Below, one piece after another: positions 31,306-43,838 of a DNA stretch of 64,000 nucleotides; position 1 is the stretch's first letter; each line of letters begins with the position of its first letter. A model generated the notes under the pieces. The model saw only the letters and a list, made by a program, of their open reading frames with translations, ran no database searches and was not told the DNA's origin. The position numbers were made by a program, and so were the translations under genes. The DNA is taken from assembly GCF_002776525.5 (NCBI RefSeq), contig NC_045446.1, positions 62,550,160 to 62,614,159 of the forward strand. Reading direction: 5' to 3'. The stretch is from Piliocolobus tephrosceles. Taxonomy: Eukaryota; Chordata; Mammalia; Primates; Cercopithecidae.

Positions 31306-34180
31306 AACAAGGTCAGAGCTCCCAATCAGGAAACCGGAGAATCTGTAGGGTGAATGAATAAGAAGATTAAGAAACTGGAATCTAAGTTAACCTGAGTCCT
31401 TCCTGAAAATGAGAATTTAGGGGAAGGTGAAGGAAGGGCTGAGGACTGGGGAAGTGGTGGTAATTAGGAGGGGGTGTGGGAGTGAATAACCAAATATTCC
31501 AAGTAGGGAAGTAACATCCCTTCAGAAATTCTAAAATTTAACCATATCATGTCATTGTCCCCTGGCCTCTGGGGCAGCTCAACTGGCTGCCTGGTCCCAC
31601 ATGGTCCCTTGTTAAAATGGTGAAACCGATTCCTCAGGACAGTTGATGAGCAGGAATATTCTATTTCCCGCCTCTCTCTCCCATCCCCTTCAAGTTCCCC
31701 TGGCTGTTAACCACCTTCTTTTTCCTTTAATCGGATTTTTGTTGGAAATGAAAACTGTGAAATCAAGTCCTTAAAACAGATGACCCTTGTGAGGGGTAAT
31801 TCACAGTGGAAGGCCATAGTTCTGTATTTCCCTGGTCCATTTAGGCTCTGATGGGACATTCTGTTCTACTTCTAACGATCCTGTTTTATTGAGTTAGCAT
31901 GATGGGTATGGGTATGAAAAACAGCACTCAGAAAGTTCAAGGTAAGGAAATACTGGAGAACAGGAACCTCTCTGGCCCATCTTTGTAGTTCACTGAGCCC
32001 AGCCTGGTGTCTAGCCAAGTATCAAAGGTACCAGAGCAGTGACTGCAGTGGCAATGAGTATTGAGCTAGACATGCTGACTACCTCACATTCCAGGTCAGG
32101 AATCAACCCCCAGCCTCTGGTAGGGCGACAAAGGCCAGTGGCATAAACTTGGCTATGGGGAAGGACTGCAAAAGCTAGACACCAGGAAATTTTGACTTTC
32201 CAGGTGTGAAACATAGAAGATGGCCAGTGACGACTAACTTCCCAATGTGTTATAAATATACATAAATAAGATGTTTACAGAAAATTACTTTTGAGAGTAA
32301 AAAGAAAGAAGCAGGTTCGAATAATAGCTGTTGAGAAATTATATGACTATTAAAATGATGACTATGTAAAAACTATACATGCATATTAACGAATGAGGAT
32401 AGTCCAAAGAAAGACCACACCAACACTAAAATAGTTTCAGTGATAGGTAAAGCAATTTTAAGTGAAATTCTAATTAATTTTTATAATGTCATAAATGTAA
32501 TTTTAAATGTTCAAAGAAAAACAGACTACTGAACTTCAGCATTGCACATGGTGAACTGATACTCACTTGGAAACAGCACATGAGAGAACCCATTCAGGAC
32601 TGCTACTCCTTGTAGATTTCCCCACAGGCTCTGAACTGTGGGTAGCATACTTCCTTTCCATTTGTCACCTCTTTCTCCTGTATCATTTTGAAGATGAAAT
32701 ACAATGGCTATTTGGCATGTCAGGTTTAGGCAGAGATCCTGTTCCATGATCTCTGGTAAAGAATATTTCATAGCCCCCAGGGAAAAGTATCTAGGGACAG
32801 TTGGAACACAGGCAAGATATCATTTTCAATTTCCTGTTTTCCTGTGTCTTTGCCCAGTTGGTTCTGGATCACCTAATTTCCCCTCTCCTTTAGTCACAAC
32901 ACACATTAACGAACACAAATAGATGTTTAGGCAGCTGCTGCCAGATTTACACATTCAGTATCTGATCTGATGGAGCTCTGCTGGAAAACTCCACTATGTT
33001 TAAGTATGTGTAAGTTCTGGACAGCTGTGGAGAAAATGAATGATCACAGTAAACAGGGCTTCCTTGGTACTGTTGTCTAGTTCATGCACTGTGTAAAGAT
33101 GACTGGCTGAGGGGGTGCACGTGGACTGAAGCCCAGTCCCTCTGTCACTCCCCATGCTGTGTGCACCAGCAGGAGCTGCTTCAGAAGGAGTGCCATTTTC
33201 TTCTCACAAAGATGTTGTCCGCTTGCCAGGCTGTGGTCCCCAGGGGCCGTGTCTGCTCAAAGGAGGGCACTTGTATCTAACTTGTCCACATAGAAGGAGC
33301 ATTCCTCATTCATTCAAGGCCCATACACTTCGCACCTGCTCTCAGAATGGGTTAGGGTTACTCAGAGAAGGTTTCTTGAGAGAGAAGGATTTTGAGACAA
33401 CTCTGAAAGAGAAGAAAAGTAGATAGTTTTCTGAAGAGAAAAACTGGGAATGCACAGACTTATTTAGGGAAGGGGCCAGATGTGGTAGAGACTCTCAGTA
33501 TCTGCCTGTTTTCCCCTCAGACACTGCCATCTCTGTATCTGTTGCATCTCTGTACCTGAGGACTGTTTCCAGAACCACGGAAAGCTGTCTTACCCACCCA
33601 AGTTCTGCAGGCTAGAAGTGCTGGGGAACAAACACTCCCTCTAGCAAACAGCCCTCAACCAACGACTGACGAGAGTTGGTATAAAGTACCCCAATTCCCT
33701 TGTATCCCTAGTGAGATGATTCTGAGGGGGTGTGTTTTATACCTTTAATCAGAATTTTCCGTGGCGTTAAGCTCTAGTTGCACTCTGTGGCAGTCAGCTT
33801 AATGATGCTCCCTTCACTGGCTTCCCTAAGTCATTTCTCTACCTCTCCTGCAGGGGGCTCCTGCACCTCTCTTCAAAACCGCGCTTCCAACTCGTAGTCG
33901 GCTTCTGAGGGAACCCACACAAAGACGGTTTGCCCGGCAGAAAGAGAGATGAGCTGGGATTGAGGGGAAGCTGGATACATGAGTAGGGGGCAATTTGTGG
34001 AAGGCCTTAGACACCACACTGAGGGGTTAGACTTGATTGAGGAGACAGTTCATGTGCTGGATGACATATGAGTGATATATTTTTCTTTCAATTTATTATT
34101 TTCATATTTGATTTATTAATTCCTAGGTTTCTACAAGCCTTGCATTGCTCATTGAGTTCTGGCTAATACAATCTTAGCTG
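31306..34180. other. Longest Alu-free stretch of the first half; no gene recognised
   Basis: No named repeat is clear except an L2-like patch near 33350-33420 (CAGAGAAGGTTTCTTGAGAG). Overlapping ORFs at 32526-32771 (minus) and 32567-32922 (plus) have no recognisable domain. Confidence 0.5.
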
Positions 34181-34447
34181 GGCCAGGCACGGTGGCTCAC
34201 GTCTGTAATCTCAGCACTTTTGGAGACTGAGGCAGGGAGATCTCTTGAGGTCAGGAGTTTAAGACCACCCTGGCCATCATGGTGAAACCCCGTCTCTACT
34301 GGGTGCGCCTGTAATCCCAGCTACTCGGGAGGCTGAGGCACCAGAATCGCTTGAACCCAGGAAGTGGAGGTTGCAGTGAGCCAAGATCACGCCTCTGCAC
34401 TCCAGCCTTGGTGACAGAGCAAGCCTCTGTCTCAAAAAAAAAAAAAA
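34181..34447 (+). mobile_element. Alu with linker deletion
   Basis: GGCCAGGCACGGTGGCTCACG; about 35 bases around the central A-rich linker are missing (CTCTACTGGGTGCGCCTG). CTTAGCTG flanks it exactly (34173-34180 and 34448-34455). Confidence 0.95.
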
Positions 34448-34455
34448 CTTAGCTG

Positions 34456-35568
34456 AAGATAAACACTGCAACCTTCTTATCTGTCAGTTGCCAGTAAAAA
34501 GAAATTCTAGAGAGAGAAGTGTGATTAAGGTGTAAGTAAGACTAAGATGAAATTCAGAGCTGTGAAACCATTCCGAAGATCTTGATAGAGAAATATGAAA
34601 GTGAAAGTAATCACAAGACTATAGTCCACATAAAGGATTTTTATTTGTAGCCATCCTGTTCAATATTTTATATCCTTAAAAAAAAAACTTTGTAAAATAA
34701 TCTGAAAAGTCTCCTTAATCATATTGGGTTTTCAAAATTTTAAGATTATTTCTTATGGTAGGAAACCTTGAATCCCAAAGCACTGCATAATAATTGGTTG
34801 TCAAGGGAAACTGCATGACTGTAACTGGTATTGGTAACTCCTAAATGTATATAAATAACTTAAAGCCCTTTGTTTTGCAGAAGAGTGTGAAATTCTGTAC
34901 ATGGTTCTTCTCATTTAGACCCAGAATAAAATTAATAATGTCAGTGACTCTGGCAGACTCTTTGTCCTAAGACAATATATTTGAGTGGTTTAAATTAGAA
35001 ATTTGGCAAATACATTATATTGTCTTTGCCTTGCAGGCTTAGAAACACAGATCAAATCTTCTATCTAAGCATTTCCCTCTGCCACACAAGTTCAGAAACC
35101 TAGAATCATCTTTAACATGTGGACTGTCATCAATCAATCTCACAGAAAATGCAGTATTAAAACAACCCCAGAATGCCAGTTTGTTAATTCATACTGGAAC
35201 TCTTTCTGCAGAGGGGTCTGGGCACTCATATTCTCCAATCAGAGCACTTTTGCCCTTCAGGCAGCTACCCAAGGAGCCAGATTGTAATCAGAAGTTTATG
35301 CGGCATACATGAATTCAAAACAAAGGGAATTTGGTGAGTTGAATGGTTAATGGTTTCAGGCCAAATGAAGGTGATACTCCCATCCTATGCCCAGCACCAG
35401 AACATTTTATGGATTTCTTAGTGCAGAGTCCTCGCCACCATGGATAATATTGGATGGACACTGATAGTGTGTGTCTTTGTGACTCTTAAATGCTTTTAAT
35501 ACATTGAACTAGTCCACACAGGCATTGGGTTCTTAACTATGGGTTTATGAACTGGATAACTAGAGATG
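34456..35568. other. No gene or named repeat recognised
   Basis: AT-rich, unassigned sequence. Confidence 0.5.
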
Positions 35569-35865
35569 CTTTCTTTTTTTAGGAACAGGGTCTCATTCTG
35601 TTACCAGGCTGGAGTGCAGTGGCATGATCCTAGCTCACCACAGCCTCAAATTCCTGGACTCATGATTCTCCTGCCTCAGCCTCCTGAGTAGCTAGGGCTC
35701 AGGCTTGCCATCAAGCCTGGCTAAATTTTTATTTTTTGTAGTGACAGGGTCTTGCTATGTTGCCCAGGCTGGTCTTGAACTCCTGGGCTCAAGTGATCCT
35801 CCTGCCTTATCTTCCAGCAATTCTCCTGCCTGGGCCTCCCAAAGTGCTGGAACTACAGGCACGTC
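35569..35865 (-). mobile_element. AluJ
   Basis: Diverged Alu, GGAACAGGGTCTCATTCTG to AACTACAGGCACGTCC, with an extra CTTCCAGCAATTCTCCTGC block. The 5' end is lost. Confidence 0.88.
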
Positions 35866-36097
35866 CAGTCTGTATAACTAGGATTCTTGAGCACTTGGAA
35901 ATTAAATGCAAATTTCGTGTCTATGCATATTTTCTCTGGAGAAAATGTATAGCTTTTATCAGACTTTCAGTGTAATTTATTATCCAAACATAATTAAGAA
36001 CCACTGATGTAAATAAAATCAAGTCCTGCCAGCCTGGGTCTCCACTTTTCCTTAAAATGACTTTTTTAATGTTCCTGCTGTGATTCATTATGTGCTG

Positions 36098-36406
36098 GTG
36101 TTTGTTGTTGTTGTTGTTGTTTTTGAGATGGAGTCTCGCTCTGTCACCCAGGTTGGAGTCAATGGCACAATCTCGGCTCACTGCAACCTCTGCCTCCCAG
36201 GTTCAAGTGATTCTCCTGCCTCAGCCTCCCAAGTAGCTGCAACCACAGGCACCCGCCACCATGCTTGGCTCATTTTTGTATTTTTGGTAGAGACGGGGCT
36301 TCACTTTATTGGCTAGGCTGGTCTCAAACTCCTGACCTCGTGATCCGCCCGCCTTGGCCTCCCAAAGTGCTGGGATTACAGGCGTGAGCCACCATGCCCA
36401 GCCCCT
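36098..36406 (-). mobile_element. AluS with (GTT)n tail
   Basis: Tail TTGTTGTTGTTG, body to CACCATGCCCAGCC. An exact 11-bp target duplication ATTATGTGCTG flanks it (36087-36097 and 36407-36417). Confidence 0.96.
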
Positions 36407-36638
36407 ATTATGTGCTGTTTTAAAGCATAAACTCCTCTGGGGAGCTCTTATTTCCAGGGTTAGGGGGAAAAGAGAGTTCCTCAATGCAACCATGAAAGGT
36501 TTGATAATCAGAGAGAAATGGGAGGACATTCTACGCACAGTGATCAGTGTGAGCCCAAAGTGTCCTGTCCATCAAGAGTTTAGATGCATTTTTAAAAATT
36601 TATTCTGTGTTATTTTGCAAGTTCCAAATTTGATTTCT

Positions 36639-36702
36639 TTCTTTTCATGGTTAGTAGTCAGAATGAGTAGAGAGTAGCATTAGAGCTGGAAAAGCTGGAA
36701 AG
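36639..36702 (+). repeat. 64-bp duplication, donor copy
   Basis: Matches 38521-38584 at 59 of 64 positions in the same orientation. Here it lies in unbroken non-Alu sequence, so it is the probable donor. Confidence 0.88.
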
Positions 36703-36719
36703 CTTATGTGAGAATGAAT

Positions 36720-37249
36720 TTTAAGTGCATGGACCAAAGAGGATGAAATGTAAGTTTGATAGTCATGAAATTATCAACAGGAGTGTACTTACATGGATTC
36801 AGGCTATAGTAATTAATTGAGTGCTCACAAGTGGCTTTAAAAACTTGCTTGACTAGTTTACTGAAGCCGGGATTCAGTGGTGGTATAGAGTCAATGAGAC
36901 TAAGGTGTCAAAGATCCAAAATCTCAGGAAGATGAGAATCTTGGAGTAGACCTAAATGTGCAATTTTCCCAGCCACCCTCATCCATGACCCTGGAAAGTT
37001 TCAGAGGATGTTCCATTTACCATGGCGCTAAGATATGTGTACCTGATGGGCATCCCAAAAAGCATTGCCAAAGATGGTAGTGGGAGACGCCACCTGAGAA
37101 CTGGTAATAGGTTGCAGGGACAGAAAGGCTATTAGAATGCTTTGACCTTCAAAGATCGGTGGTAGCAACTAACTGATGGTAGGGTTCTTAGAAACGAATA
37201 GATGGACAGTCTACTAAGATGTGACTTTATCTATATAATTGAAAAATAG
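36720..37249 (+). other. Unassigned; possibly ERVL gag/pro side
   Basis: Lies directly upstream of an ERVL pol remnant in the same direction. I see no motif that proves gag or protease. Confidence 0.3.
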
Positions 37250-38284
37250 AAACCTGATTCAAGTCACCACAGTGGGAATTTACTGCCTCGTATCCAATTA
37301 TTGAACCTAGGACAGTTTGCAGGCCTATAGTTCATTGATTGAGAGAAAGGCTCAGTCCATTTAAGGAAAGACCTTGCAATGTGGCAGTAAGTATATATTA
37401 CAAACAAACTTTCCTCCAAGCCTCCCCTGGAAAGGCCTGCAGCCACTTACTAAAAGACTGTGCACTGGGAGAGAAAATACCCAGACCATTTGGAATCTAT
37501 TATACACTGGTTCTGAGGTTGTACTAATCATTGGTGGTACAAAATGCCAACCTGGTCTTCTGGTCAGAACAACAGCTTATGGAGGTCATGTGATAAATGG
37601 ATTCTTGGCCTTAGTCCATCACTGGACAGTGGGTCCAATGAATGTAGGTATTTCCCTTGTTCCTGCATATATAGTTAAAATAGACATACTTAGTAATTGA
37701 CTGAACCACTTCCATTGGTTGCATGATTCACCATTGTTTAGTGTCTCTCCTTCACCCACTCCTATGGCCTCTATGGCTTCATGACATGGATGACTCAGAG
37801 AAAAGATACGTAGATGGGCCTCTTGGAATGGGCATAGAGTGTGAAGGCAATCATGTCCCATAAAAATGTCCAACAGGGGTCATCCACTGCAGATGAGTCA
37901 CTCAGTGATCAGGTGGACAAGATGACTGGATGTGTAGATGACAGTTGGCCTCCTTCCGCAGCCCCTCCAGTTGCTGCTCAATGGGCCAAGTACAAAGCGT
38001 CAAGATGGAAGAGATGGAAGCTGTGCACAAGCTTAACAACATCTATTTCCTCTCACCAAAGCTTATTTGGCTACCACCACTAGTGAGTGCCCAGCTGCCA
38101 ACTGCAGAGGCCAAGGATGAGTCCCCAGTATGGCACCATTCCCCAGAGAAACTAGCCAGGAATCTCTGGTGGTAACTGTTTTCATAGGAACCCTTCCTTC
38201 ATTGAGGACAGAAAGTGCTCTCATGGGAATAGATATGTTTCCAGAGTTTTTTTCCTTGTTCCTAATGCTTCTACCAGAACCATG
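37250..38284 (+). pseudogene. ERVL pol fragment: RNase H to integrase N-part
   Basis: Frames around 37841-38083 and 38130-38284 show ERVL-like sequence: a DQVDKMT stretch typical of the RNase H end (about residue 25 of the first frame) and a later segment resembling the start of the integrase core. Stops and frame changes separate them. It is cut by the Alu at 38288. An ancient non-functional remnant; plus orientation. Confidence 0.65.
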
Positions 38285-38287
38285 TCA

Positions 38288-38667
38288 TTTTTTTTTTTTT
38301 CGAAACAAGGTTTTGCTCTATCACCCAGGTTAGAGTGAAATGTTGTAATCATAGCTCACTGTAGCTTCCAATATGAGCCCTCCTGGCCTCAAGATATTCT
38401 CCCACCTCAGCCTCCAGAGTAGCTGCGACTACAGGCACATACCACAATGCCTGGCTAACTTTTTAAATTTTTTTGTAGAGACAGGATGTTGCTATGTTGC
38501 CCAGGTTGGCTTAAACTCCTTTCTTTTCATGGTTGGTGGTAAGAATGAGTAGAGACTAGCATTAAAGCTGGAAAAGCTGGAAAGGATGTGTGGATTGCCT
38601 CAAGCAATCCTCCTGCCTAGGCCTCCCACAGCCCTGGGATTACAGACAGGAGCCACTGTACCCAGCC
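38288..38667 (-). mobile_element. AluJ containing a templated insertion
   Basis: Poly(T), CGAAACAAGGTTTTGCTC to CTGTACCCAGCC. Between AAACTCCT (38513-38520) and CAAGCAATCC (38601-38610) about 80 foreign bases replace a few Alu bases; 38521-38584 is a copy of 36639-36702. Confidence 0.93.
38521..38584 (+). repeat. 64-bp duplication, copy inside Alu
   Basis: Direct-orientation copy of 36639-36702 with 5 mismatches. Similarity continues weakly to about 38594 (GATGTGTGGAT against CTTATGTGAGAAT). Confidence 0.88.
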
Positions 38668-39235
38668 AAGAGTGTCATCTTTACCACCATGGTATCCCAT
38701 ACATCTGACCAAGAGGCTAATTTTATAGTGGAAGAGGTGTGGCAACAGGCTTATACCATGAGATTTATGTTAACCTTAGGATATATGTTATTACCCAGAA
38801 ACAGCTGGCTTGAGAGAATTACCTATGAAGGTCATGGTTACTGAGAGGTCAGTTATGGCGCCAGCAGAAATACAGCACCCTAACAAATGGAAGGGCAGTG
38901 CATTCTTTACATCAGCAGCCAATATATGAAGTTATTTTCTCCATAGCAGGGACATACAAGCATAGGAAGGAGGAGGGCGGAGTAAGAGTGGCCCTTCTCA
39001 TGAATACATCTAATAATCCAGTTAAAGAATATTTGCTTCTTGTCCTCACTGTCTTATTCCTTGCAGGTTTAGAAGCCTTAGTTCCCAAGGGAGAAAATGC
39101 TTCCAATAGGGAACATAGTTGCAGACTTGTTAAGTTGGAAGTTAAGACTGCTCAGTCGCCATTTTGTTTTCCTCATGCCACTGAGCCAATAGGCAGAGAT
39201 GTGGGTTACTCTCTCGGCTGGGATAACTAATTCTA
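38668..39235 (+). pseudogene. ERVL pol fragment: integrase C-part and dUTPase-like region
   Basis: Continues the copy interrupted by the Alu. The frame at 38898-39230 shows a QQPIYEV motif and a later GLEALVP motif, parallel to QQPTYKD and GFKVLVP in the plus-strand copy near 16520-16650. Stops and frameshifts make it non-coding. Confidence 0.68.
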
Positions 39236-39352
39236 ATTATTAAGGGAAAGTGAATTACTGGATGTTTTAGAACAACATAGTTCATAGAAACATTAAGGAG
39301 AAACTCTAATTTTGAGTCATCTTCAGTATACCAATTATTTTACTTTATTTTA

Positions 39353-39481
39353 AACATTGTTTTGTGGAGACTGGGTCTCGCCATCTTGCCCAGGCTGGTC
39401 TCAAACTCCTGGCCTCAAGCTATCCTCCTGCCTCAGCCTCCCAAAGCGCTAAAATTACAGGCATGAACCACTATACCTGGC
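39353..39481 (-). mobile_element. Alu left monomer (FLAM-like)
   Basis: One monomer, GTGGAGACTGGGTCTCGCC to CTATACCTGGCC. Flanked by similar TTATTTTATTTTAA-type sequence on both sides. Confidence 0.85.
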
Positions 39482-39740
39482 CCAGTTATTTTATTTTAAG
39501 TATGACTTGACAATCTAGGGACATGTGGTTTAACATGAAATGTGAGAAGTGGGAATTCTTTTCTAACCTTTGGTCTGGGGAAGGACCATGAAAGGTTAGT
39601 CTAGCGTAGGGATAAAAGCAGAAAACTCAATCTTTTTATGGATTACATGGGAAAGGTATCGGGGAGTGCAGAGGCTCAGTTTACGATCACTCTCTGAAAT
39701 GATGAAGACTTATGAAATAAAAGAAGTTCAAAAATGGAGT

Positions 39741-40066
39741 CAGAGCTGGGCTTGGTGGCTCACGCCTCTAATTCCAATAACTGAAGAGGCTGAAGGAGGG
39801 GGTGTTGCTTGAGGCCCGGAGATTGAGGCCAATCTGGGCAACAAAGCAAAACCCCACCTCTCTTAAAACTCTCTTAAAAAAAAGTTCCAACTGCTTAGCC
39901 AGGCGTGGTGGTGTGTGCCTGTAGTTCTAGCTACTCAGAAGTCTGAGGTGGGAGGGTTGCTTAAGCCTAGGATATTCAAGGCTACCGTGAGCCATGATCG
40001 GACCACTGCATTCCAGTCTGGGTGACAGCAAGATACTGACTCTAAAAATAACAAAATAAAAATTTT
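39741..40066 (+). mobile_element. AluJ
   Basis: Diverged dimer CAGAGCTGGGCTTGGTGGC with a mixed tail. AAAAATGGAGT is duplicated exactly (39730-39740 and 40067-40077). Confidence 0.93.
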
Positions 40067-40077
40067 AAAAATGGAGT

Positions 40078-40690
40078 GAGATCAGGGAGAACTCAAAGAC
40101 AGCAAAGAGGCTTACTATAGATACTCACTCTCATCCTGCTGGTCCCGTCGACCACTCTCAGGTTCTGCCGTGCTCCAGATTCTGGCAGAATTAGGTCAGA
40201 CTGTGGTGGAATATAGGACTGCAAACTTAAAGATGGTAATAACATTCCATCGTTTAATAAAAATAGCTCCATGCTGTAAGAAATGGAAAACATGCACCCT
40301 TGAGAAATTTTTTGTTGGAACTTACCTAAGATGGAAGGTGTCCAGGATGCAGATGGAAATACAAGTCCAGAGTTCTGGACCCTAAACTGGTGGTTGATGA
40401 TCATCAGCATGAAAATAAGGCACCAACAATGAAGTCAGTGCTCAGGCCTCACTTTCACTGTCTTATGGGAAGTCCTTGTTCAACTGCTAGATGACATCAA
40501 TCTTAGACATGACAGATCACCTTTTGACTCCAATTGGGTGGCTAATAGTACAGGTAATATTTACTACCTCTGGACCCTCATCCTACTGACAGCTACTCCT
40601 TCATATTTTATAAAACAAGAAGACCCTGGAGTGAAGCTATGGCAAGGGTCTGTTAGAGATGGTGGATTATAAAAAAGAATCAACATTTTT
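40078..40690. other. No gene or named repeat recognised
   Basis: The ORF pair at 40093-40410 (minus) and 40170-40385 (plus) has no recognisable domain. Confidence 0.5.
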
Positions 40691-40975
40691 CAGCCAGGTG
40701 TGGTAGTTCGCACCTGTAATCCCAGCACTTTGAGAGGCTGAAGTGTGTGGATCCTTTGAGCTCCGGAATTTAAGACCAACCTGGGCAACATGGCAAAACC
40801 CATCTCTACCAAAAATACAAAAATTAGCTGGGCATGGTGGCATGCCTGTGGTCTCAGCTACATGGGATGCTGAGGCAGGAGGATTGATTGAGCCCGGGAG
40901 GTTGAGGCTGCAGTGAGCTGAGATCGCACCACTGCACTCCAGCCTGGGCAACAGAGCAAGACCCTGTCACAAATT
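40691..40975 (+). mobile_element. AluS/J with (GA)n tail
   Basis: CAGCCAGGTGTGGTAGTTCG to CCCTGTCACAAATTAAA, followed by a (GA)n run at 40978-40996 in place of poly(A). Confidence 0.93.
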
Positions 40976-40999
40976 AAAGAGAGAGAGAGAGAGAGAAAC

Positions 41000-42671
41000 T
41001 GAAAGCAAATAAAAAATTTAAAATTGAATGTGAAAGGGCAGAGGGGAAACAAACAAAATCAAAATAAACAATTCAACAATTTCCACAGAACAGCTCTAGT
41101 GGCCTGTACTGGGTGTACCATGCCAGGGTTATTAGCAGGACTGTAAGAGAAGTCCTTCAAATTTTACATAACTTTAAGTTTAAAGCTTTCTGTTATTATT
41201 TGACAAGAGCTCTTCAACTTCTCACTACAGGGCAGTGTTACATCATTTATAGAGGCTGTTGCACCAAGTTTCATTACCATGGGAGAGGAAATGCAATTTT
41301 TTGGCCAATTTTTCTCATATTTTTTTTCTCGACAAATAGCTTTTCATACACCATATTTTAATAGAAAGTCTCAGTCCTTGTCATCAGAGCCTTCTTAGAA
41401 GTTTCTATTAGAGATATGCTTTTGGCCCATGTGAAGACGAAGTGCTGATTCCAGGCTCTAAGGTGTTTCAGAACGTCACCCTTAAAAACAATAACAATGT
41501 TAACTTTGAAAAAATAAGGCCAGTAATTTCTACTGCTTCTCAGTTCAAGTTAGTCTGGGTCTGCTGATGTCCTGGAATAGGAAGCAGAACCCAGGCACAG
41601 AGACATGAGGCAATTTGCAGTCCAGTAAAACTCCCAACAGAAAGATCTGCTGGGCACCAGGCAGAATGAGTTATGGAAACTACTGCTATGTTGGGGGACC
41701 CATCAGAGGGCCAGGAGAATGGAAAGACCTGGTTCCGGGCAGAAGGCTGTGGCTGCTGCAAGAATTGGGGCAAGAGATGAGGGTATCTGAACTGAGCATG
41801 TAGCTGTGGTGATGGAGGCAGGCTTGGAAACTGGTGCTCTCTATGAGGTGCTCTAGGACGTAGAGAATGGCAGCTGGGCAGACTGAGAGGGGTGGTCAGA
41901 AAACAGACTGGTGGGCCTTGAGATTTCAAAGGTGGAGTAATTTCAAGTTCTGATTAGATTGTAGAATAATATGTCCATGGAAGTTTGTTCTGAAATTTCT
42001 CTGGAAAATACAGAAGCATTCCATACACAGAAAAACAAAAACTAAAATGTGATTCCAGGGGAACTTTGAGCTTTCGAAAGGAACTTTTGTAGGCTTTAAA
42101 AATTCTTATCAGGCCTTACTGGAAACAGGATGGTCAGGTAAATAGGCCGGCAGAGGAAAATTGCCACCTCACATCTGGATCAAATGACTCCTACCAGATC
42201 CTGGTAACTTCATCAAGAGTCAGAACACCAGTCAACCTGCGAGTAGAACACATATTTTGCAAAGCCATGTTGGGTGGAGAATGTCACAAAAATAGCGTTT
42301 CAGAGATACTTTCAGGGGTGGAGAAAGACAAGCACAGAGAGTTCCCCTAATGGCCAGAGGACTGCCAGGCCCAGATAGGAAAGGTCTCTCTCACATAGGG
42401 AGCAGCACCTGGGGTGCCAAGGTCATTCAGAGTTGAGGACTTTCTGCCCTAAGTACAAAGGCCTACAGGTGGAGGAACTGAGTCGTTCATCAGGCTTTAC
42501 AGCTGCAGCAGTTTGAGACTTTCTTGGGTTGGAATTTCCAACGGAGAGGAAAGGAACGAAAAGATAATATCCTTGGAATCTTTGGAGTGTCACAGGAATT
42601 CCCAGTGGTGAGAATGGATTTCAGATGAGAATCTAGAGGAGTGGGCCCAAAAACCCCTCTGTCTGGTTTGT
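41000..42671. other. No gene or named repeat recognised
   Basis: About 1.7 kb of unique-looking sequence. The largest ORF (41540-41929, minus, 129 codons) is Pro/Ser/Leu-rich and carries no domain I recognise. Confidence 0.5.
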
Positions 42672-42814
42672 GTTTTATTTTATTATTATTATTATTGTAG
42701 AGACAGGGTTTTGCTATGCTGCCCAGGCTGGTCTTGAACTCCTGACCTCAAGTAATTCCCCTGCCTTGGCTTCCCAAAGTGCTGAGATTACAGGTGTGAG
42801 TCACCAGGCCAGGC
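42672..42814 (-). mobile_element. Alu left monomer (FLAM)
   Basis: (ATT)n tail, then GTAGAGACAGGGTTTTGC to ACCAGGCCAGGCC. CTGGTTT on both sides fits a short target duplication. Confidence 0.87.
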
Positions 42815-43185
42815 CTGGTTTATTGACAGAAGGGTGGAGCTGGAAAAGTCTCATTTGTCCATGTTCTGAGACATTTCTTCCCTTCACAGGCACAAGAGAA
42901 AGCCTTGTGCTCCTAGTTCGCCTGCCTGATCTCCTGGTCTTGTTGCTTCCCACTAAGTGGAGCCCTTAACCTGCTTTCTGACTGCACATTTTCTACAGCG
43001 TAGAGCAGATATTAAAGGAAGGGCAAGGATCTGACTGCTTCCCAAGTTTATTATAGCAAATACTAGGAAGCAGGAGAAATGGAATCTTTTCCTTGGTTCA
43101 CAGTTACTGCTTTTTTTCTGCAAGGAAATCCAAAGGATCTCCTAATTGAACTCTAAGATTTTAATTTTTAAAAATCTATTTCGAG

Positions 43186-43483
43186 ATTTTTTTTTTTTTT
43201 TTTTGAATCAGAGTCTCATTCTGTCACCCAGGCTGGAGTGCAGTGGCACAATCTCAGCCCACTGCAAGCTCTGCCTCCTGGGTTCATGCCATTCTCCTGC
43301 CTCAGCCTCCCAAGTAGCTGGGACTGCAGGAGCCCGCCACCATGCCTGGCTCATTTTTTGTATTTTTTAGTAGAGAAGGGGTTTCACCGTGTTAGCCAGG
43401 ATGGTCTCGATCTCCTGACCACATGATCCACCCGCCTTGGCCTCCCAAAGTGCTGGGATTACAGGCGTGAGTCACCGCGCCCA
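43186..43483 (-). mobile_element. AluY
   Basis: Poly(T), GAATCAGAGTCTCATTCTG to GTCACCGCGCCCACC. Its terminal GGCC is replaced by a poly(C) run. Confidence 0.94.
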
Positions 43484-43512
43484 CCCCCCCCCCCCCCCCC
43501 CTTTTTTTTTTT
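43484..43512. repeat. Compound homopolymer C18-T10
   Basis: 18 C followed by 10 T, at the junction of two minus-strand Alus. Confidence 0.95.
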
Positions 43513-43677
43513 CTTTTTATGTTTTTGAGACAAGGTCTTATTCTGTCACCCAGGCTGGAGAGCAGTGGCATAAACATGGCTCACTGCATCCTTGACCTCC
43601 TGGGCTCAGGTGATCCTCTTGCCTCAGCCTCTTCAGTAGCTGGGACTACAGGTGTGTGCCAACATGCCCAGCTAATT
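43513..43677 (-). mobile_element. Right half of the Alu that hosts the CERS2 retrocopy
   Basis: Tail and right monomer (GAGACAAGGTCTTATTCTG to CCCAGCTAATT) stop at the central linker. The left half resumes at 46268, on the far side of the retrocopy. Confidence 0.9.
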
Positions 43678-43691
43678 AAAAACATTTTTTT
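43678..43691. repeat. Target-site duplication of the CERS2 retrocopy (3' side)
   Basis: AAAAACATTTTTTT here and at 46248-46261. The T run also serves as the complement of the short retrocopy poly(A). Confidence 0.88.
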
Positions 43692-43838
43692 CCATGTTTT
43701 ATTTAATCTTTTAATTAAAAAAAAAAAACCATTAACAGTACATTTTGGTCTAAAATGGTCCCTCTGGTGAAATGCTAGGTGCTAGCCGTAATTCTGGCTT
43801 TAAAACCAAAACCCCAAATATTTAATAAATAAAAATTA

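Noticed and set aside
41540..41929. 129-codon minus-strand ORF in Alu-free sequence
   Set aside because: No domain, no convincing start context or splice structure, and antisense frames are similarly open; too weak to call a gene.
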